Shown here piece after piece: positions 36,157 to 45,330 of a DNA stretch of 64,000 nucleotides. The number at the start of each line of letters is the position of its first letter. The first letter of the stretch is position 1. The stretch lies in NCBI GenBank assembly GCA_963169455.1, contig CAUJDW010000047.1:62001-126000 (forward strand), given 5' to 3'. This DNA is from Bacteroidota bacterium. GTDB taxonomy: Bacteria; Bacteroidota; Bacteroidia; Chitinophagales; Saprospiraceae. A model generated the notes under the pieces. The model saw only the letters and a program-made list of their open reading frames with translations. It searched no databases and was not told the origin of the DNA. The translations under genes and the position numbers were made by a program.

Positions 36157-36195
36157 CTTAGGGATGCCATCCCTTAAGGGATGGCATCCCTAAGC
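36156..36195. repeat. 40-bp perfect palindrome, copy 2
   Basis: A core of GGGATGCCATCCC, TTAA and its inverse is extended by GCTTA on the left and its complement on the right, giving 40 bp without mismatch. Its first base is the last base of the preceding stop codon. It lies 23 bp before the DUF5682 start. Confidence 0.92.
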
Positions 36196-36206
36196 AAAAG
36201 AAGTAC

Positions 36207-36214
36207 TACCTTTA
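36207..36214 (+). promoter_or_regulatory. Putative -7 element directly before the DUF5682 start
   Basis: TACCTTTA, close to TAnnTTTG, ends four bases before ATG 36219. Transcription would start at or next to the start codon, giving a leaderless or nearly leaderless mRNA. No strong -33 element was recognised because the region upstream is the palindrome. Confidence 0.35.
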
Positions 36215-36218
36215 CCCC

Positions 36219-38453
36219 ATGTTCTCCATCTACGGCATCCGCCACCACGGCCCGGGCTCGGCCCGCAGCCTGTTGCGCGCCCTGCAGGCGCAAGGGCCCG
36301 ATTGCATCCTCATCGAAGCGCCGGCCGATGCGGAGGAGATACCGGAGTACGCCCTGCACCCGCAGCTCATCCCGCCGGTGGCGGTGCTGCTTTATGATGA
36401 AAAAGACCTGAGTAAGGCATCCTATCTTCCTTTTGCCGAATTCTCTCCGGAATGGCAGGCCATCCGGTATGGATTACGGGAAGGAATACCCATCGTTTTT
36501 ATGGACCTGCCAATGGGCATGCAGTTTCAATTGGAAGAAAAAAATGCCGGGCAACTGGAAATCCCTCTGCCTTCTTCCGAAAATGAAGCCCCCCTCATCC
36601 GCGACCCCATGGGATACATCGCCGAACTGGCGGGCTATACCGACAGCGAGCGCTGGTGGGAAGCCACCTTCGAGCAAACCGATAATGATGCGGAGATTTT
36701 TCAGTCCATCATCAACCTGAATACAGCTTTGCGGGAAGAGTTGAACCGGCAGGAGCCGCCCCTCAACCGCCTGCGCGAAGCGTACATGCGCAAGGTACTT
36801 CGCAAGGCCCTGAAAGATGGTTTCAAAAAGATCGCCGTCGTCTGCGGCGCCTGGCACGCCCCGGCACTGCACTACCTCGACCGCCACCCCGCCAAAGCAG
36901 ACAACGCCATGCTGAAGGGCCTGAAAAAAAGCAAAATACAGGCCACCTGGATACCCTGGTCCTACCAACGGCTGGCCTTTCAGAGCGGCTATCGCGCCGG
37001 GGTGGTCTCGCCGGCCTGGTACGAGCTGCTGTTCAACCGCCGCGAGGAAGCCGTACAGTGGTGGATGGCCCGGGCCGTGCAACTGCTGCGCAAGGAAGGC
37101 CTGGCCGCCTCGGCGGCCGATGCGGTGGAAGCGGCGCGCCTGGCCCACGCGCTGGCGGCAATGCGCGGGCAACCCATTGCAGGTATAGTAGAAATGAAAG
37201 AAGCCGCGCTGGCGGTGTTCTGCCAGGGCCAGGAAGCGCTCCTGCAACTGATTGAAGACAAGCTTGTCACCGGAGAGGAGGTAGGAGAAGCGCCGCCGGA
37301 TATTCCACGGATACCATTACAGCAGGACCTGGAGTCCCGCATCCGCTCGGCGCGGCTGACTCAGGCCTACCGGTCGCTCATGCCGGAAGAAAAAGAGCTG
37401 GACCTGCGCAAACCCGGCCACCTCGAAGCCAGCCGCCTGTTGCATCAGCTCAGGCTGCTGGGCATACCCTGGGGGGCGCTGCAGGAAGCTTCGGAAGGCC
37501 GGCTCGGCGCCTTCAGCGAAGCCTGGCGGCTGCACTGGCAGCCGGAGTACCTCATACGGCTCATCGAGGCAGGCATGTGGGGCAATACGGTTTACACAGC
37601 AGCATCCAACTATGCCCTGAAACGGGCTGCCGAAACCGACAAGCTTGGCGAACTGGCGGGCATCGTGCGGGAAGCTTTGCCGGCCGGCCTTGCCGAGGCA
37701 TTCCCCGGCCTCATCGCCAGGCTGGAGGACGCCGCCGCCCTCACCAAAGACATCTTCCACCTGCTGGAATCCCTGCCCCTGCTGGCCGATATCGCCCGCT
37801 ACGGCGACACCCGGCAGACGGACGTGCAGGCCGTGGAGTCCCTGATCAACCACATCGCGCCCCGCATCGCCATCGGCTTGCCAGGGGCAGTGCTGAACAT
37901 CGAAGAAGAGCCCGCCCGCGAGTGGTTCAGGCTCGTCATTCAGGGCAACCGGGCCATAGGCCTGCTCGGCCAGGCAGCGCACTTCCTGTACTGGAACCGG
38001 GCGCTGCTGCAGCTCGCCGGCGCCCCTCCCGCCCACCCCCTGCTGCGGGGGTTGGCCTGCCGCCTGCTGTTCGACAAATCGCTTCTCACAGCAGAAGAAA
38101 CCGCCGCCCGGATGTGGCTGGCGCTGTCTTTGAGCGAAGAAGCCGAACAGGGCGCGCTGTGGCTGGAGGGTTTCCTCTACGGCAGCGGGCTGCTGCTCAT
38201 CCACACTCCCGAATTGTGGCCGATACTGGACGGCTGGGTCGCGGAAATCCCCGAATCACACTTCGCCGAAGTACTCCCTCTGCTGCGGCGCGCCTTTTCC
38301 AGCTTCACCGGCCCGGAGCGGGAAAAGATGCTCGCCCTGGCAAGGCCGGAGTCCACCCGCGAAGCCGAAACAGCCAGCTCCGCCTTCGACCAGCAGCGGG
38401 CCAAAAAGGTGCTGCCGACCCTGCGGATGTTGCTGGGGCTGGAAGGGGGGTAA
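36219..38453 (+). CDS. DUF5682 family protein
   Basis: A 744-residue protein without signal peptide. The N-terminus FSIYGIRHHGPGSARSLLRA, followed by PDCILIEAPADAEEIPEYAL, is typical of DUF5682. The N-terminal 250 residues have an alpha/beta pattern (VVCGAWHAPAL near residue 210), recalling TraB/ChaN-type folds, but this is a weak impression. The remainder is helical with many Leu and Ala residues. The family is encoded with MoxR ATPases, DUF5691 and VWA proteins in several phyla; function is unknown. Here it is separated from the MoxR gene by two T9SS cargo genes and no VWA gene follows, so the set looks incomplete or scattered. Confidence 0.8.
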   Translation: MFSIYGIRHHGPGSARSLLRALQAQGPDCILIEAPADAEEIPEYALHPQLIPPVAVLLYDEKDLSKASYLPFAEFSPEWQAIRYGLREGIPIVFMDLPMGMQFQLEEKNAGQLEIPLPSSENEAPLIRDPMGYIAELAGYTDSERWWEATFEQTDNDAEIFQSIINLNTALREELNRQEPPLNRLREAYMRKVLRKALKDGFKKIAVVCGAWHAPALHYLDRHPAKADNAMLKGLKKSKIQATWIPWSYQRLAFQSGYRAGVVSPAWYELLFNRREEAVQWWMARAVQLLRKEGLAASAADAVEAARLAHALAAMRGQPIAGIVEMKEAALAVFCQGQEALLQLIEDKLVTGEEVGEAPPDIPRIPLQQDLESRIRSARLTQAYRSLMPEEKELDLRKPGHLEASRLLHQLRLLGIPWGALQEASEGRLGAFSEAWRLHWQPEYLIRLIEAGMWGNTVYTAASNYALKRAAETDKLGELAGIVREALPAGLAEAFPGLIARLEDAAALTKDIFHLLESLPLLADIARYGDTRQTDVQAVESLINHIAPRIAIGLPGAVLNIEEEPAREWFRLVIQGNRAIGLLGQAAHFLYWNRALLQLAGAPPAHPLLRGLACRLLFDKSLLTAEETAARMWLALSLSEEAEQGALWLEGFLYGSGLLLIHTPELWPILDGWVAEIPESHFAEVLPLLRRAFSSFTGPEREKMLALARPESTREAETASSAFDQQRAKKVLPTLRMLLGLEGG

Positions 38454-38491
38454 ACCTGTAAAGCACTGCACCAACTCAAAATAACCGGATC

Positions 38492-40021
38492 ATGAAACGC
38501 CTTCTTCCACCCCTGCACTGGCCCTCCCTGCTGGCTTTGCTGTCCGCCAAACTGGCCGTGCACCTTTATGCCAATACCCTTTGGGGTTTTCACCGCGATG
38601 AATTCCTGTACCTGTCCCTGGGCCGCCACCTGGACTGGGGCTACTGGTCCAATCCGCCGCTCATCGGCTGGATAAGCGCCTTGTGGCAGGCGGTTGCGGG
38701 CGACGGGCTGTTCGCCATCCGCCTTTTCCCCATGCTGGTGAGCTGCGCCCTGATCGTACTGGTAGTGCTGATGGCCCGCGAACTGGGCGCCGGGCGCTAC
38801 GGACAGTTCCTGGCCGGCGCCGCCATGCTGCTTACGCCGGCCAACCTGCGGCCGGGCATGCTTTTCATGCCCGTTATGCCGGACATATTCTTCTGGACGC
38901 TGCTGGCCTACCTGGTAGTCCGCTATCTAAATACGGAACACCGGCGCGACATACTTCTTTTCGGGTTCTTCTTCGGGCTCAGCTTTCTGAACAAATATTC
39001 CACCGGCTTTGCCCTGCTGGGCATGGCCGGGGCGCTGTTGCTCAGCCCCTACCGGCGGCTGTTGTGGAGCCGGGAAGCCGGGCTGGCGGCCCTGATCGCC
39101 CTGGCGCTGATCCTGCCCAACCTCCTCTGGCAGTACCGGCATGGGTTTCCGGTAGTGGCCCACATGCAGGGGCTGGCCGAAAGCCAGTTGGCCAATGTGC
39201 GGATCGCGGATTTCCTCAGCGGGCAGTTGTTCATGAACCTGCCGGTAATTCCCGTCTGGGTAGCAGGCCTCATCTGGTTTTTCCATCCGGGCAACCGGCG
39301 CTACCGGGTGTTGGGCTGGTACGCCGTACTGGTTTTCCTGCTGCTGCTCCTGTTGCGGGGCAAGCCCTATTACACCCTGGGCCTGTATCCTGTGCTCATC
39401 GCCGCAGGGGGGGTATGGTGGGAAAACATCCTGCAGCGGGCCTGGCTGCGCGTAGCCCTGCCCCTGTTCATGCTGCTGATCCTGCTGCCGGCCCTGCCCC
39501 TGGGCCTGCCGGTATTGCCGCTGCACCAAATGCGGCAATACAGCGCCTACCTCATCGACAAAGTGGGCTTCGACGACCCCATGCGCTGGGAGGACGGCCG
39601 GATACACCCCCTGCCCCAGGATTACGCCGACATGCTGGGCTGGGAAGAACTGGGGCGCCTGGCCGTCAAGGCCTGCCGGGAGGCGGAGGGTGAAGATTTT
39701 CTGCTGTATTGCGAAAACTACGGGCAGGCCGGCGCAGTGGACTATTACGGCAAAGGGCAGGGCATCCCACCTGCCATCAGCTTCAGCGACAGCTATCGCC
39801 TCTGGCTGCCACATACCACTTCAGCCCAAACGCTGATCTACATCAATGACGAAGTAGGGGAAGACATCGCTCAATTGTTCGGGGATATCGAGCTCATTGG
39901 CGCCATCAGCAACCCGCATGCCCGGGAGCGGGGCACGTCGGTTTTTCTTTGTCGCCAGCCGAAAGCGGATTTGGGGAAGTTTTGGGCGGAAAGGGTGAAG
40001 CAGGTGCTGGAGGGATATTAA
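38492..40021 (+). CDS. GT39-like membrane glycosyltransferase (PMT_2 family)
   Basis: A 509-residue polytopic membrane protein with about ten hydrophobic helices. The first periplasmic loop has HRDEFLYLSLGRHLDWGYW, matching the Asp-Glu motif of GT39/ArnT-type enzymes, and SNPPLIGWISALW. Later LNKYSTGFALLG and GKPYYTLGLYPVL are also typical. These enzymes transfer sugars from polyprenyl phosphate donors to proteins or lipids on the outer face of the inner membrane. The C-terminal 170 residues form a soluble periplasmic domain. The donor is unknown. It starts 38 bp after DUF5682, but a functional link is doubtful. Confidence 0.9.
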   Translation: MKRLLPPLHWPSLLALLSAKLAVHLYANTLWGFHRDEFLYLSLGRHLDWGYWSNPPLIGWISALWQAVAGDGLFAIRLFPMLVSCALIVLVVLMARELGAGRYGQFLAGAAMLLTPANLRPGMLFMPVMPDIFFWTLLAYLVVRYLNTEHRRDILLFGFFFGLSFLNKYSTGFALLGMAGALLLSPYRRLLWSREAGLAALIALALILPNLLWQYRHGFPVVAHMQGLAESQLANVRIADFLSGQLFMNLPVIPVWVAGLIWFFHPGNRRYRVLGWYAVLVFLLLLLLRGKPYYTLGLYPVLIAAGGVWWENILQRAWLRVALPLFMLLILLPALPLGLPVLPLHQMRQYSAYLIDKVGFDDPMRWEDGRIHPLPQDYADMLGWEELGRLAVKACREAEGEDFLLYCENYGQAGAVDYYGKGQGIPPAISFSDSYRLWLPHTTSAQTLIYINDEVGEDIAQLFGDIELIGAISNPHARERGTSVFLCRQPKADLGKFWAERVKQVLEGY

Positions 40022-40189
40022 AAAGAATGGTTCCAACTACGCCGGCCGTTGCAAACAGCCAGCCCTCTGCACATAACTGTATCCTTCAACCTGCAGCACT
40101 GGATTTGTAACCATTAAAATTTAATTACCCCCTTATTTGTTACAAAATTTGTATCATTTTACCCTGTAAATGTCACATAATCAATTTTT

Positions 40190-40435
40190 ATGAACTTTAA
40201 ACAGGAAGCATACCGCCATTTATTACTTTGGAAAGACAAGCCTGGGCGAAAGCCTCTCACGAAGGGGCTGGCAAGAACTCAAACCGGAAGATCTTCCACT
40301 GCCACCGATTGCCCAAAGGCAGGGAGCTTTATATTATCGCCGGGAAGGAAAAACGAAAATCAATCGTTGCTCAAACTGGACAGGCATTGGCTAAAGTTTG
40401 AATCCCAGAATAAAGGTTTGGTGGCCAGAGCGTAA
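40190..40435 (+). pseudogene. Degenerate remnant of an AAA ATPase N-terminus (DUF4143-type)
   Basis: The 81-codon frame begins MNFKQEAYRHLLLWKDKPGR, very like the start of AAA/DUF4143 ATPases of Bacteroidota. The next residues TKGLARTQTGRSS look like a damaged P-loop (RGARQTGKSS type) with extra residues. After that no homology is recognised and the frame ends at 81 codons instead of about 390. It is most likely a decayed fragment. The 168 bp before it (40022-40189) are AT-rich and show nothing else. Confidence 0.4.
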
Positions 40436-40507
40436 GCACAAATGGGCATTTGCCGGGATATTCCTTATCTTCACCCCATCCAAAATCAATCCGCAAACCC
40501 AACGGCC

Positions 40508-40804
40508 ATGACCCTAGCAGAGATCACCGCGCAGTTCGTCAAAACAGCAGAAAAAGTGCCCGCCCTCGGCAAGTCCATCAAGTTCGTCTTCGATGAAGGC
40601 ATCGTGCATATCGACCTCACCGGCGAACAGAGCGTCGTGACCAACGAGGACAAAGCCGCCGACTGCACCATCACCACCACCATCCACACCCTCGACGGGG
40701 TGCGCAAAGGCGAGATCAACGCCATGATGGCGGTCATGTCGGGCAAAGTTAAAATCAAAGGGGATATGGGGCTGGCCCTGCAGCTGCCTTCCCTCATCGC
40801 TTAG
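40508..40804 (+). CDS. SCP2 sterol-binding domain protein
   Basis: A 98-residue protein; start ATG 40508, since upstream in-frame codons are not family-like. The sequence IKFVFDEGIVHIDLTG, the acid-rich DCTITTTIHTLDGVRKG and the end MAVMSGKVKIKGDMGLALQL match a single SCP2 domain. This fold binds lipids or acyl-CoA in a hydrophobic tunnel. In bacteria its ligand is usually unknown. It has no signal peptide, so it is cytoplasmic. Confidence 0.9.
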   Translation: MTLAEITAQFVKTAEKVPALGKSIKFVFDEGIVHIDLTGEQSVVTNEDKAADCTITTTIHTLDGVRKGEINAMMAVMSGKVKIKGDMGLALQLPSLIA

Positions 40805-40827
40805 CGCGCCCGCCGGGAAAATTTCCG

Positions 40828-42060
40828 TCATTTCTGGTTGCCGCACACCGCACTTGCCGCGTCGAACAGGGCCTGCAGCAAATCGGCGTCGTAAACGACG
40901 ACACTGGTAGGCGGCCAGCAATTCGTCGGTGGGGTATTGTAGGGGGAATCAGCCGGGCAGTCCACTTTGATCCAGCCGGATTCCTTGTCCACCCATTCGG
41001 TTTCCTCCCAGAATATCCAGCAGCTGTTCCTTTCGCACACTTCCCATTTGCACTTGACGTAAAATTCGATCGGCCGGGTCACCTGCATGATCTTTTTATG
41101 CCCGTCGACGATCTGCCCCCCTCTCTTATCGATCGCTTCCGCAAGCTTATCCAAAGCCTCATAGGTATCGGGCGTATGGCCCATCGGGATTAATTTCATT
41201 TCGCTGATGCCGTGGTTTTGGGTGGCGCCCTCCGTGCATTGTTCCACACAGCTTAAGCCGAGGAAGGGGACGACGCCAATGTCCAGCCCATAGAGGGCGC
41301 CCAGGGCCGTGAGCCCCCTGCTCATGCCAAGGTGGTAGGCCGGCGATGGCCCGGGAACCGGAAAACCACGGGCCAGCACCTCATTCCAGAAAATATCGGA
41401 AGCGGAGAAATCCGCCGCCATTTCATAAAGGACGGGGTTAAAAACGCCGTCGTGGAAGAACAAAGCCGTGATTTCGGGCTTTGCCGCATACAGCTCCACC
41501 CAGTTTTGGGCCGCTGCCTGATATTCCAGGTGGTTGGCCTGCATTTCCATAAGCAGGGATTGCACCCCTTCGTTGTTCGGGTAAGAAATGATGGCCTGCA
41601 GCGCTTCCCACCCCTGCTCGATGTCGTTGGCGACAGGGTCGCGGCGGAAGGGCTTCATCGTGTACTCCAGGCCTTTCAACTCGTCCAGGAACAGGCCTAT
41701 TGCTGCCGAGGCGGCGGGAAAATCCTCGTCTTCCAGGTATTGGGCAGCCAGGTTCAGATGCGTGCTCATAGAAGCCAGGATATTCGCAATGCCGTTTTCT
41801 TTGATAGCAATGATGGCCGGTTTGTCCTTGAGGGCGTTATACTCGGCGGCTACATTTTCCAGAATGACGGGAAAAGCCTCTCCCATATCAGCTTTTTCCA
41901 GATGACCGGCTATCTGTTCGTGGGCATTATGGAATTCGGCCAGTGCGTCCACCCATAATTCCCTGTATTCCTCTTCATCGATCGGTTCTTCCTTTTCCCT
42001 GCAGCTTCCGTAAAGTAGAATGGCCAATGCCAGAATGAGTGCAAGTTTTAAATGTTTCAT
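40828..42060 (-). CDS. Predicted lipoprotein, unknown function
   Basis: A 410-residue protein with a lipoprotein signal (hydrophobic ALILALAILLYGSC, with Cys20 as the lipidation site, followed by an acidic linker). The body is helical (residues about 30-230) and then a Cys-rich C-terminal part (CVEQCTEG, VKCKWEVCERNSCWIF, VDCPADSPY). It was not recognised as a known family. The lack of charged +2 retention cues and the Glu-rich tether suggest surface or periplasmic membrane attachment, an inference. It stands alone between convergent SCP2 and a tandem ATP-grasp gene 115 bp upstream. Confidence 0.75.
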   Translation of the reverse strand: MKHLKLALILALAILLYGSCREKEEPIDEEEYRELWVDALAEFHNAHEQIAGHLEKADMGEAFPVILENVAAEYNALKDKPAIIAIKENGIANILASMSTHLNLAAQYLEDEDFPAASAAIGLFLDELKGLEYTMKPFRRDPVANDIEQGWEALQAIISYPNNEGVQSLLMEMQANHLEYQAAAQNWVELYAAKPEITALFFHDGVFNPVLYEMAADFSASDIFWNEVLARGFPVPGPSPAYHLGMSRGLTALGALYGLDIGVVPFLGLSCVEQCTEGATQNHGISEMKLIPMGHTPDTYEALDKLAEAIDKRGGQIVDGHKKIMQVTRPIEFYVKCKWEVCERNSCWIFWEETEWVDKESGWIKVDCPADSPYNTPPTNCWPPTSVVVYDADLLQALFDAASAVCGNQK

Positions 42061-42174
42061 GATCCCTATCTTTTAAAGGCCTTTAAACCTCCTGCTTTTC
42101 CTCCCCCTAAAAAATTGCCATTTTCTCATGAAACATCCAATGATTTTCCTCATAGCCGGATCATTTGTTTAACC

Positions 42175-43095
42175 TCATTCCATCAGTTGGAGCCTGCTTT
42201 CAACCGCTTCCGCCAGCTGATCGGCCGCCGGGTGGTGGAAGCGGAACCACAGCTCCGGCTCCACCAACTCCAGTTCCCCCACAGCAAGCCGGCCGTCGTT
42301 ATCTCTGAACAGGTCCACACGGGCATAAACGGGCAGGGGCGTGCAGGCCGCCACGGCCTGCTCTGCGAAGTTTATTTCTTCCCCGCTTGGGCTGTAGGGA
42401 TGCACCGTACCCCCGAAATCGTCCTGCACCCGGAAATCGCCGGGCCTGGCGACCTTCAGGATGGCGTGGCTGAAGCGGCCGCCGAACACCATCAGGGCCA
42501 CCTCGCCCTGCTTCACCACGTTGTGCTGAAAGGGTTGCAGCATCATATCTTCCACAGCGATCAGCTCCTGAAAAATGGCTTCGTGTCCGGCCAGGTTGTG
42601 CCTGTCCAGTTTGTAGGTATGCCGGGCGGCGCCGGAAACGGTGGGCTTGAGCACGGTTTCCCTCCAGCCCTGTTCTTCGTGCAAGCGCGCCAGGCTGGTG
42701 TTGGCGCCCTTGTGGATGATAACCGTAGGAGGAATGTGCACGCCCCGGGCCTGTAAGTCCAGCAGGTAGTGCTTGTCGATATTCCAGCGCACCAGTTCGG
42801 CGGGGTTGAGCAGTTGGGTTTGGGTGGAAACGCGATCCAGCCATTGGGAGAACTCGGCGAAGCGGTGGAAGTAATCCCAGGTAGTGCGGAAGAGCGCCAG
42901 GCGGGTGGCCCGCCAGTCGAAATGCGGGTCCGCCCAGTCGAGGCGGATGCAGCGCAGGCCGCGGCGCTCCAGGGCTTCCTGCACCAGGCGGTCTTCGGTG
43001 AGGATGTTTTCAACGTACCAATCAATTTCCTCCGGCCGGGGCCGGTGGTAGCGGGATTCGGTGAGCAGGGCGACGTCGTAGGCGTGCGTGGGCAT
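42175..43095 (-). CDS. ATP-grasp family ligase
   Basis: A 306-residue protein; start at ATG 43095 (MPTHAYDVALLTESRYHRP). The ATP-grasp pattern is visible: a Rossmann-like N-terminal part, ETVLKPTVSGAARHTY (P-loop-like Lys strand), MLQPFQHNVVKQGEVALMVF (acid residues and strand of the ATP site) and RVDLFRDNDGRLAVGELELVEPELWF (Mg-binding Glu pairs). It resembles DcsG/RimK-type peptide or carboxylate-amine ligases. Such enzymes couple ATP to formation of an amide bond, but the substrate cannot be told. No biosynthetic cluster surrounds it. Confidence 0.85.
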   Translation of the reverse strand: MPTHAYDVALLTESRYHRPRPEEIDWYVENILTEDRLVQEALERRGLRCIRLDWADPHFDWRATRLALFRTTWDYFHRFAEFSQWLDRVSTQTQLLNPAELVRWNIDKHYLLDLQARGVHIPPTVIIHKGANTSLARLHEEQGWRETVLKPTVSGAARHTYKLDRHNLAGHEAIFQELIAVEDMMLQPFQHNVVKQGEVALMVFGGRFSHAILKVARPGDFRVQDDFGGTVHPYSPSGEEINFAEQAVAACTPLPVYARVDLFRDNDGRLAVGELELVEPELWFRFHHPAADQLAEAVESRLQLME

Positions 43096-43236
43096 GGGCG
43101 TGGGATTGAGGTGGGGAAGTTTTTGCAATCATTGGATTATTTGACTCCATCATTAGGGGAAATATTTGACACCAATACGGCTACCAAGCCGTGGTGGGCC
43201 AGCATTTAGGGCGATGCTTACACCTGGCCCACACGA

Positions 43237-43288
43237 AGTCACGGGGTGGCTCGCCTTGGTTTTGCTAGAGTTCAGCCACCTCTTGACT
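43237..43288. repeat. Stem-loop repeat family, copy A
   Basis: Left arm AGTCACGGGGTGGCT (43237-43251), 22-base loop, right arm AGCCACCTCTTGACT (43274-43288), which pairs with three mismatches. The loop (CGCCTTGGTTTTGCTAGAG...) is nearly the same as in the copy at 45437-45488. Confidence 0.85.
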
Positions 43289-43299
43289 TCGCTTGGGTT

Positions 43300-43351
43300 A
43301 GTCACGGGGTGGCTCGCCCGGTTTTTTTCATGGATCAGCCACCCCGTGACT
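43300..43351. repeat. Stem-loop repeat family, copy B
   Basis: Left arm AGTCACGGGGTGGCT (43300-43314) and right arm AGCCACCCCGTGACT (43337-43351) pair perfectly over 15 bp, again with a 22-base loop. It ends four bases from the GH97 stop codon, so it can act as the GH97 transcript end. Confidence 0.88.
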
Positions 43352-43354
43352 TCC

Positions 43355-45304
43355 CTACATCGGTTTCAACCTCGCCACCCATCCCCCGCCCGGAGCAAGC
43401 TTTATGCCAAGTTTTTCCCCCGAACCCACCGTCTGCCGGATTAATTTAAAATCCTCAGCAAAACGATCGGCATTAATGCCGTCCTGGTAAATAGTTGCCT
43501 GATACTGGCCTTTCGGCAAAAAGGACAAATCGAATTCCAGCTCCCGGGAACTCCAGTCCGTCATGGCGCCGATGTACCAGTCGCCATTGGCGGCCTGCCG
43601 GGCGATGGCCACGTAGTCGCCTACTTTGCCGTCGAGCGGGATGCTGCGTTGCCAGGTGGCCGGCACGGCCGACAGGAATTCCATGCATTCCGGCTCGCGG
43701 AGGTAATTGGAAGGACTGTCGGCCAGCATCTGCAGGGGGCTTTCGAATACCACGTACATGGCCAGCTGGTGGCAACGGGTGCCGAGGCTGGCCGGGCGGG
43801 TGAAGACGGGCGACCAGTTATCGGCCTGCGCGTTGCGCATGGCGCCAGGGGTATAGTCCATCGGCCCGGCCACCATGCGGATGAAGGGCAGCGTGACGTT
43901 GTGCTCCGGCCCGATGCGCTTGCTGGTATCCCACTTGGTTTGCTCCAGGCCATAGACGCCCTCCCGGGTGATGACGTTGGGGAAAGTACGGTGCAGCCCC
44001 GCCGGCTTGTAGCTGCCATGAAAATCTACCAGCAGGCGGCGCCTGGCGGCCGCTTCGGCTATTTTCCAGTAGTAATTGACCATCTTCTGATCGTCGCGCT
44101 GCATGAAGTCCACCTTGATACCGGCGGCGCCCCAGGCGGCGAATTGGTCAAGGGCGGGCTCCAGTTGCCGGTCCAGGGCGTTCCACAACACCCAGAGCAC
44201 GATGCCGACGTTTTTGGACTTTGCATAGGCGAACAGCTCCGGCATATCGATATCCGGGTTGGGCGACAGCAGGTCGTCCGTTTTGGACCAGCCTTCGTCC
44301 AGAATAATGTACTCCAGGCCGTATTTGGCGGCAAAATCGATGTAGTATTTGTAGGATTCCGTATTGAGCCCCGCCCGGAAATCCACGCCGTAGAGGTTGT
44401 TGGCGTTCCACCAGTCCCAGGCCACCTTGCCGGGGCGCACCCAGGAGAAATCGCCCTGCGAAGGCTCGGATAGCAGGTACACCAGCTGGTTGGACAGCAG
44501 ATCGGAATCCTTCTTAGCAATGGCGAACACACGCCAGGGGAAGCTGCGTTTGCCGGCCGTAGAAGCGATATAGCCTTCCCTTTTTTCAACCCGCACATCG
44601 CGGTCGCCTTCGGCTTTTTCCATAGCCGGGTATGGGGGGAAAACGGCCTGCAGGCCCTTGCCGTTCATGCCTTTGATCCACATGCCCGCATAATCCCTCA
44701 GGTTGGACTCACTGACCAGCACGCAGGCGCCGGATGAGGTGCGCACCAGGGCAGGCAGGCTGGCTAACTGTCGCTTGAGGCCGCCGATGGCGTAGGGAAT
44801 ATAGACCCGCTCATTGTGGGAGTAGAAGCTTTCTTCTTCCGGAAAGTAAATGGTATCTCCCGGAGCAAAGCGCAGATACAGTTTTTCTTCGGATACGGTA
44901 ATGGCAGGCTTTTCGAATTCGGTATCGAAGCGATAGGCGACGCCCTCGTCGTAGGCCCTTACGATCAGGGAATACCGGTCGCCGAACCGCAGGCGGGCTT
45001 CATTGTAGTTTTCAGCAATTTCAACGCTCTTCTGCGCTACTACGGGGCGGATGGTGTTTCGGTTTTCGGCTTTTCCCGCCGTACGCATCGGTTGCCGGGC
45101 GTCCAGCCACTGGCCATCCACTTTCATTCCAAAGGGGGAGGGCGGAAGCAGCGTTTCTTCCCCCATTTTGATGCTCAGCATGAAAGCCGTATCCGCATCG
45201 ATGGTAGCGGTAATGGCCCCGTTGGGGGAGCTGAGCTCGAAGCTTTGAGCAAAAAGGGAAGTGGTGGCGAAGAGGCAAAGGGGAAGGAGGTAAAGTGGTT
45301 TCAT
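43355..45304 (-). CDS. GH97 family alpha-glucosidase/galactosidase (SusB-like)
   Basis: A 649-residue secreted enzyme; start at ATG 45304 (signal peptide MKPLYLLPLCLFATTSLFAQ). The N-terminal beta-super-sandwich begins FELSSPNGAITATIDADT. The TIM barrel includes GLEYIILDEGWS, WVLWNALDRQLEPAL, GAAGIKVDFMQRDD, LLVDFHGSYKPAGLHRTFPN and ITREGVYGLEQTKW, which are GH97 hallmarks with the catalytic carboxylates. It would cleave alpha-linked glucose or galactose from oligosaccharides in the periplasm. No SusC/SusD or regulator lies next to it, so it is outside a classical polysaccharide-utilisation locus. Stem-loop repeats lie on both sides. Confidence 0.95.
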   Translation of the reverse strand: MKPLYLLPLCLFATTSLFAQSFELSSPNGAITATIDADTAFMLSIKMGEETLLPPSPFGMKVDGQWLDARQPMRTAGKAENRNTIRPVVAQKSVEIAENYNEARLRFGDRYSLIVRAYDEGVAYRFDTEFEKPAITVSEEKLYLRFAPGDTIYFPEEESFYSHNERVYIPYAIGGLKRQLASLPALVRTSSGACVLVSESNLRDYAGMWIKGMNGKGLQAVFPPYPAMEKAEGDRDVRVEKREGYIASTAGKRSFPWRVFAIAKKDSDLLSNQLVYLLSEPSQGDFSWVRPGKVAWDWWNANNLYGVDFRAGLNTESYKYYIDFAAKYGLEYIILDEGWSKTDDLLSPNPDIDMPELFAYAKSKNVGIVLWVLWNALDRQLEPALDQFAAWGAAGIKVDFMQRDDQKMVNYYWKIAEAAARRRLLVDFHGSYKPAGLHRTFPNVITREGVYGLEQTKWDTSKRIGPEHNVTLPFIRMVAGPMDYTPGAMRNAQADNWSPVFTRPASLGTRCHQLAMYVVFESPLQMLADSPSNYLREPECMEFLSAVPATWQRSIPLDGKVGDYVAIARQAANGDWYIGAMTDWSSRELEFDLSFLPKGQYQATIYQDGINADRFAEDFKLIRQTVGSGEKLGIKLAPGGGWVARLKPM

Positions 45305-45330
45305 GGCTTCGGTTTTGAAATGGGAGGATA

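Noticed and set aside
43355..45304. Polysaccharide-utilisation locus
   Set aside because: The GH97 gene has no SusC/SusD pair, regulator or other glycoside hydrolase next to it in this window.
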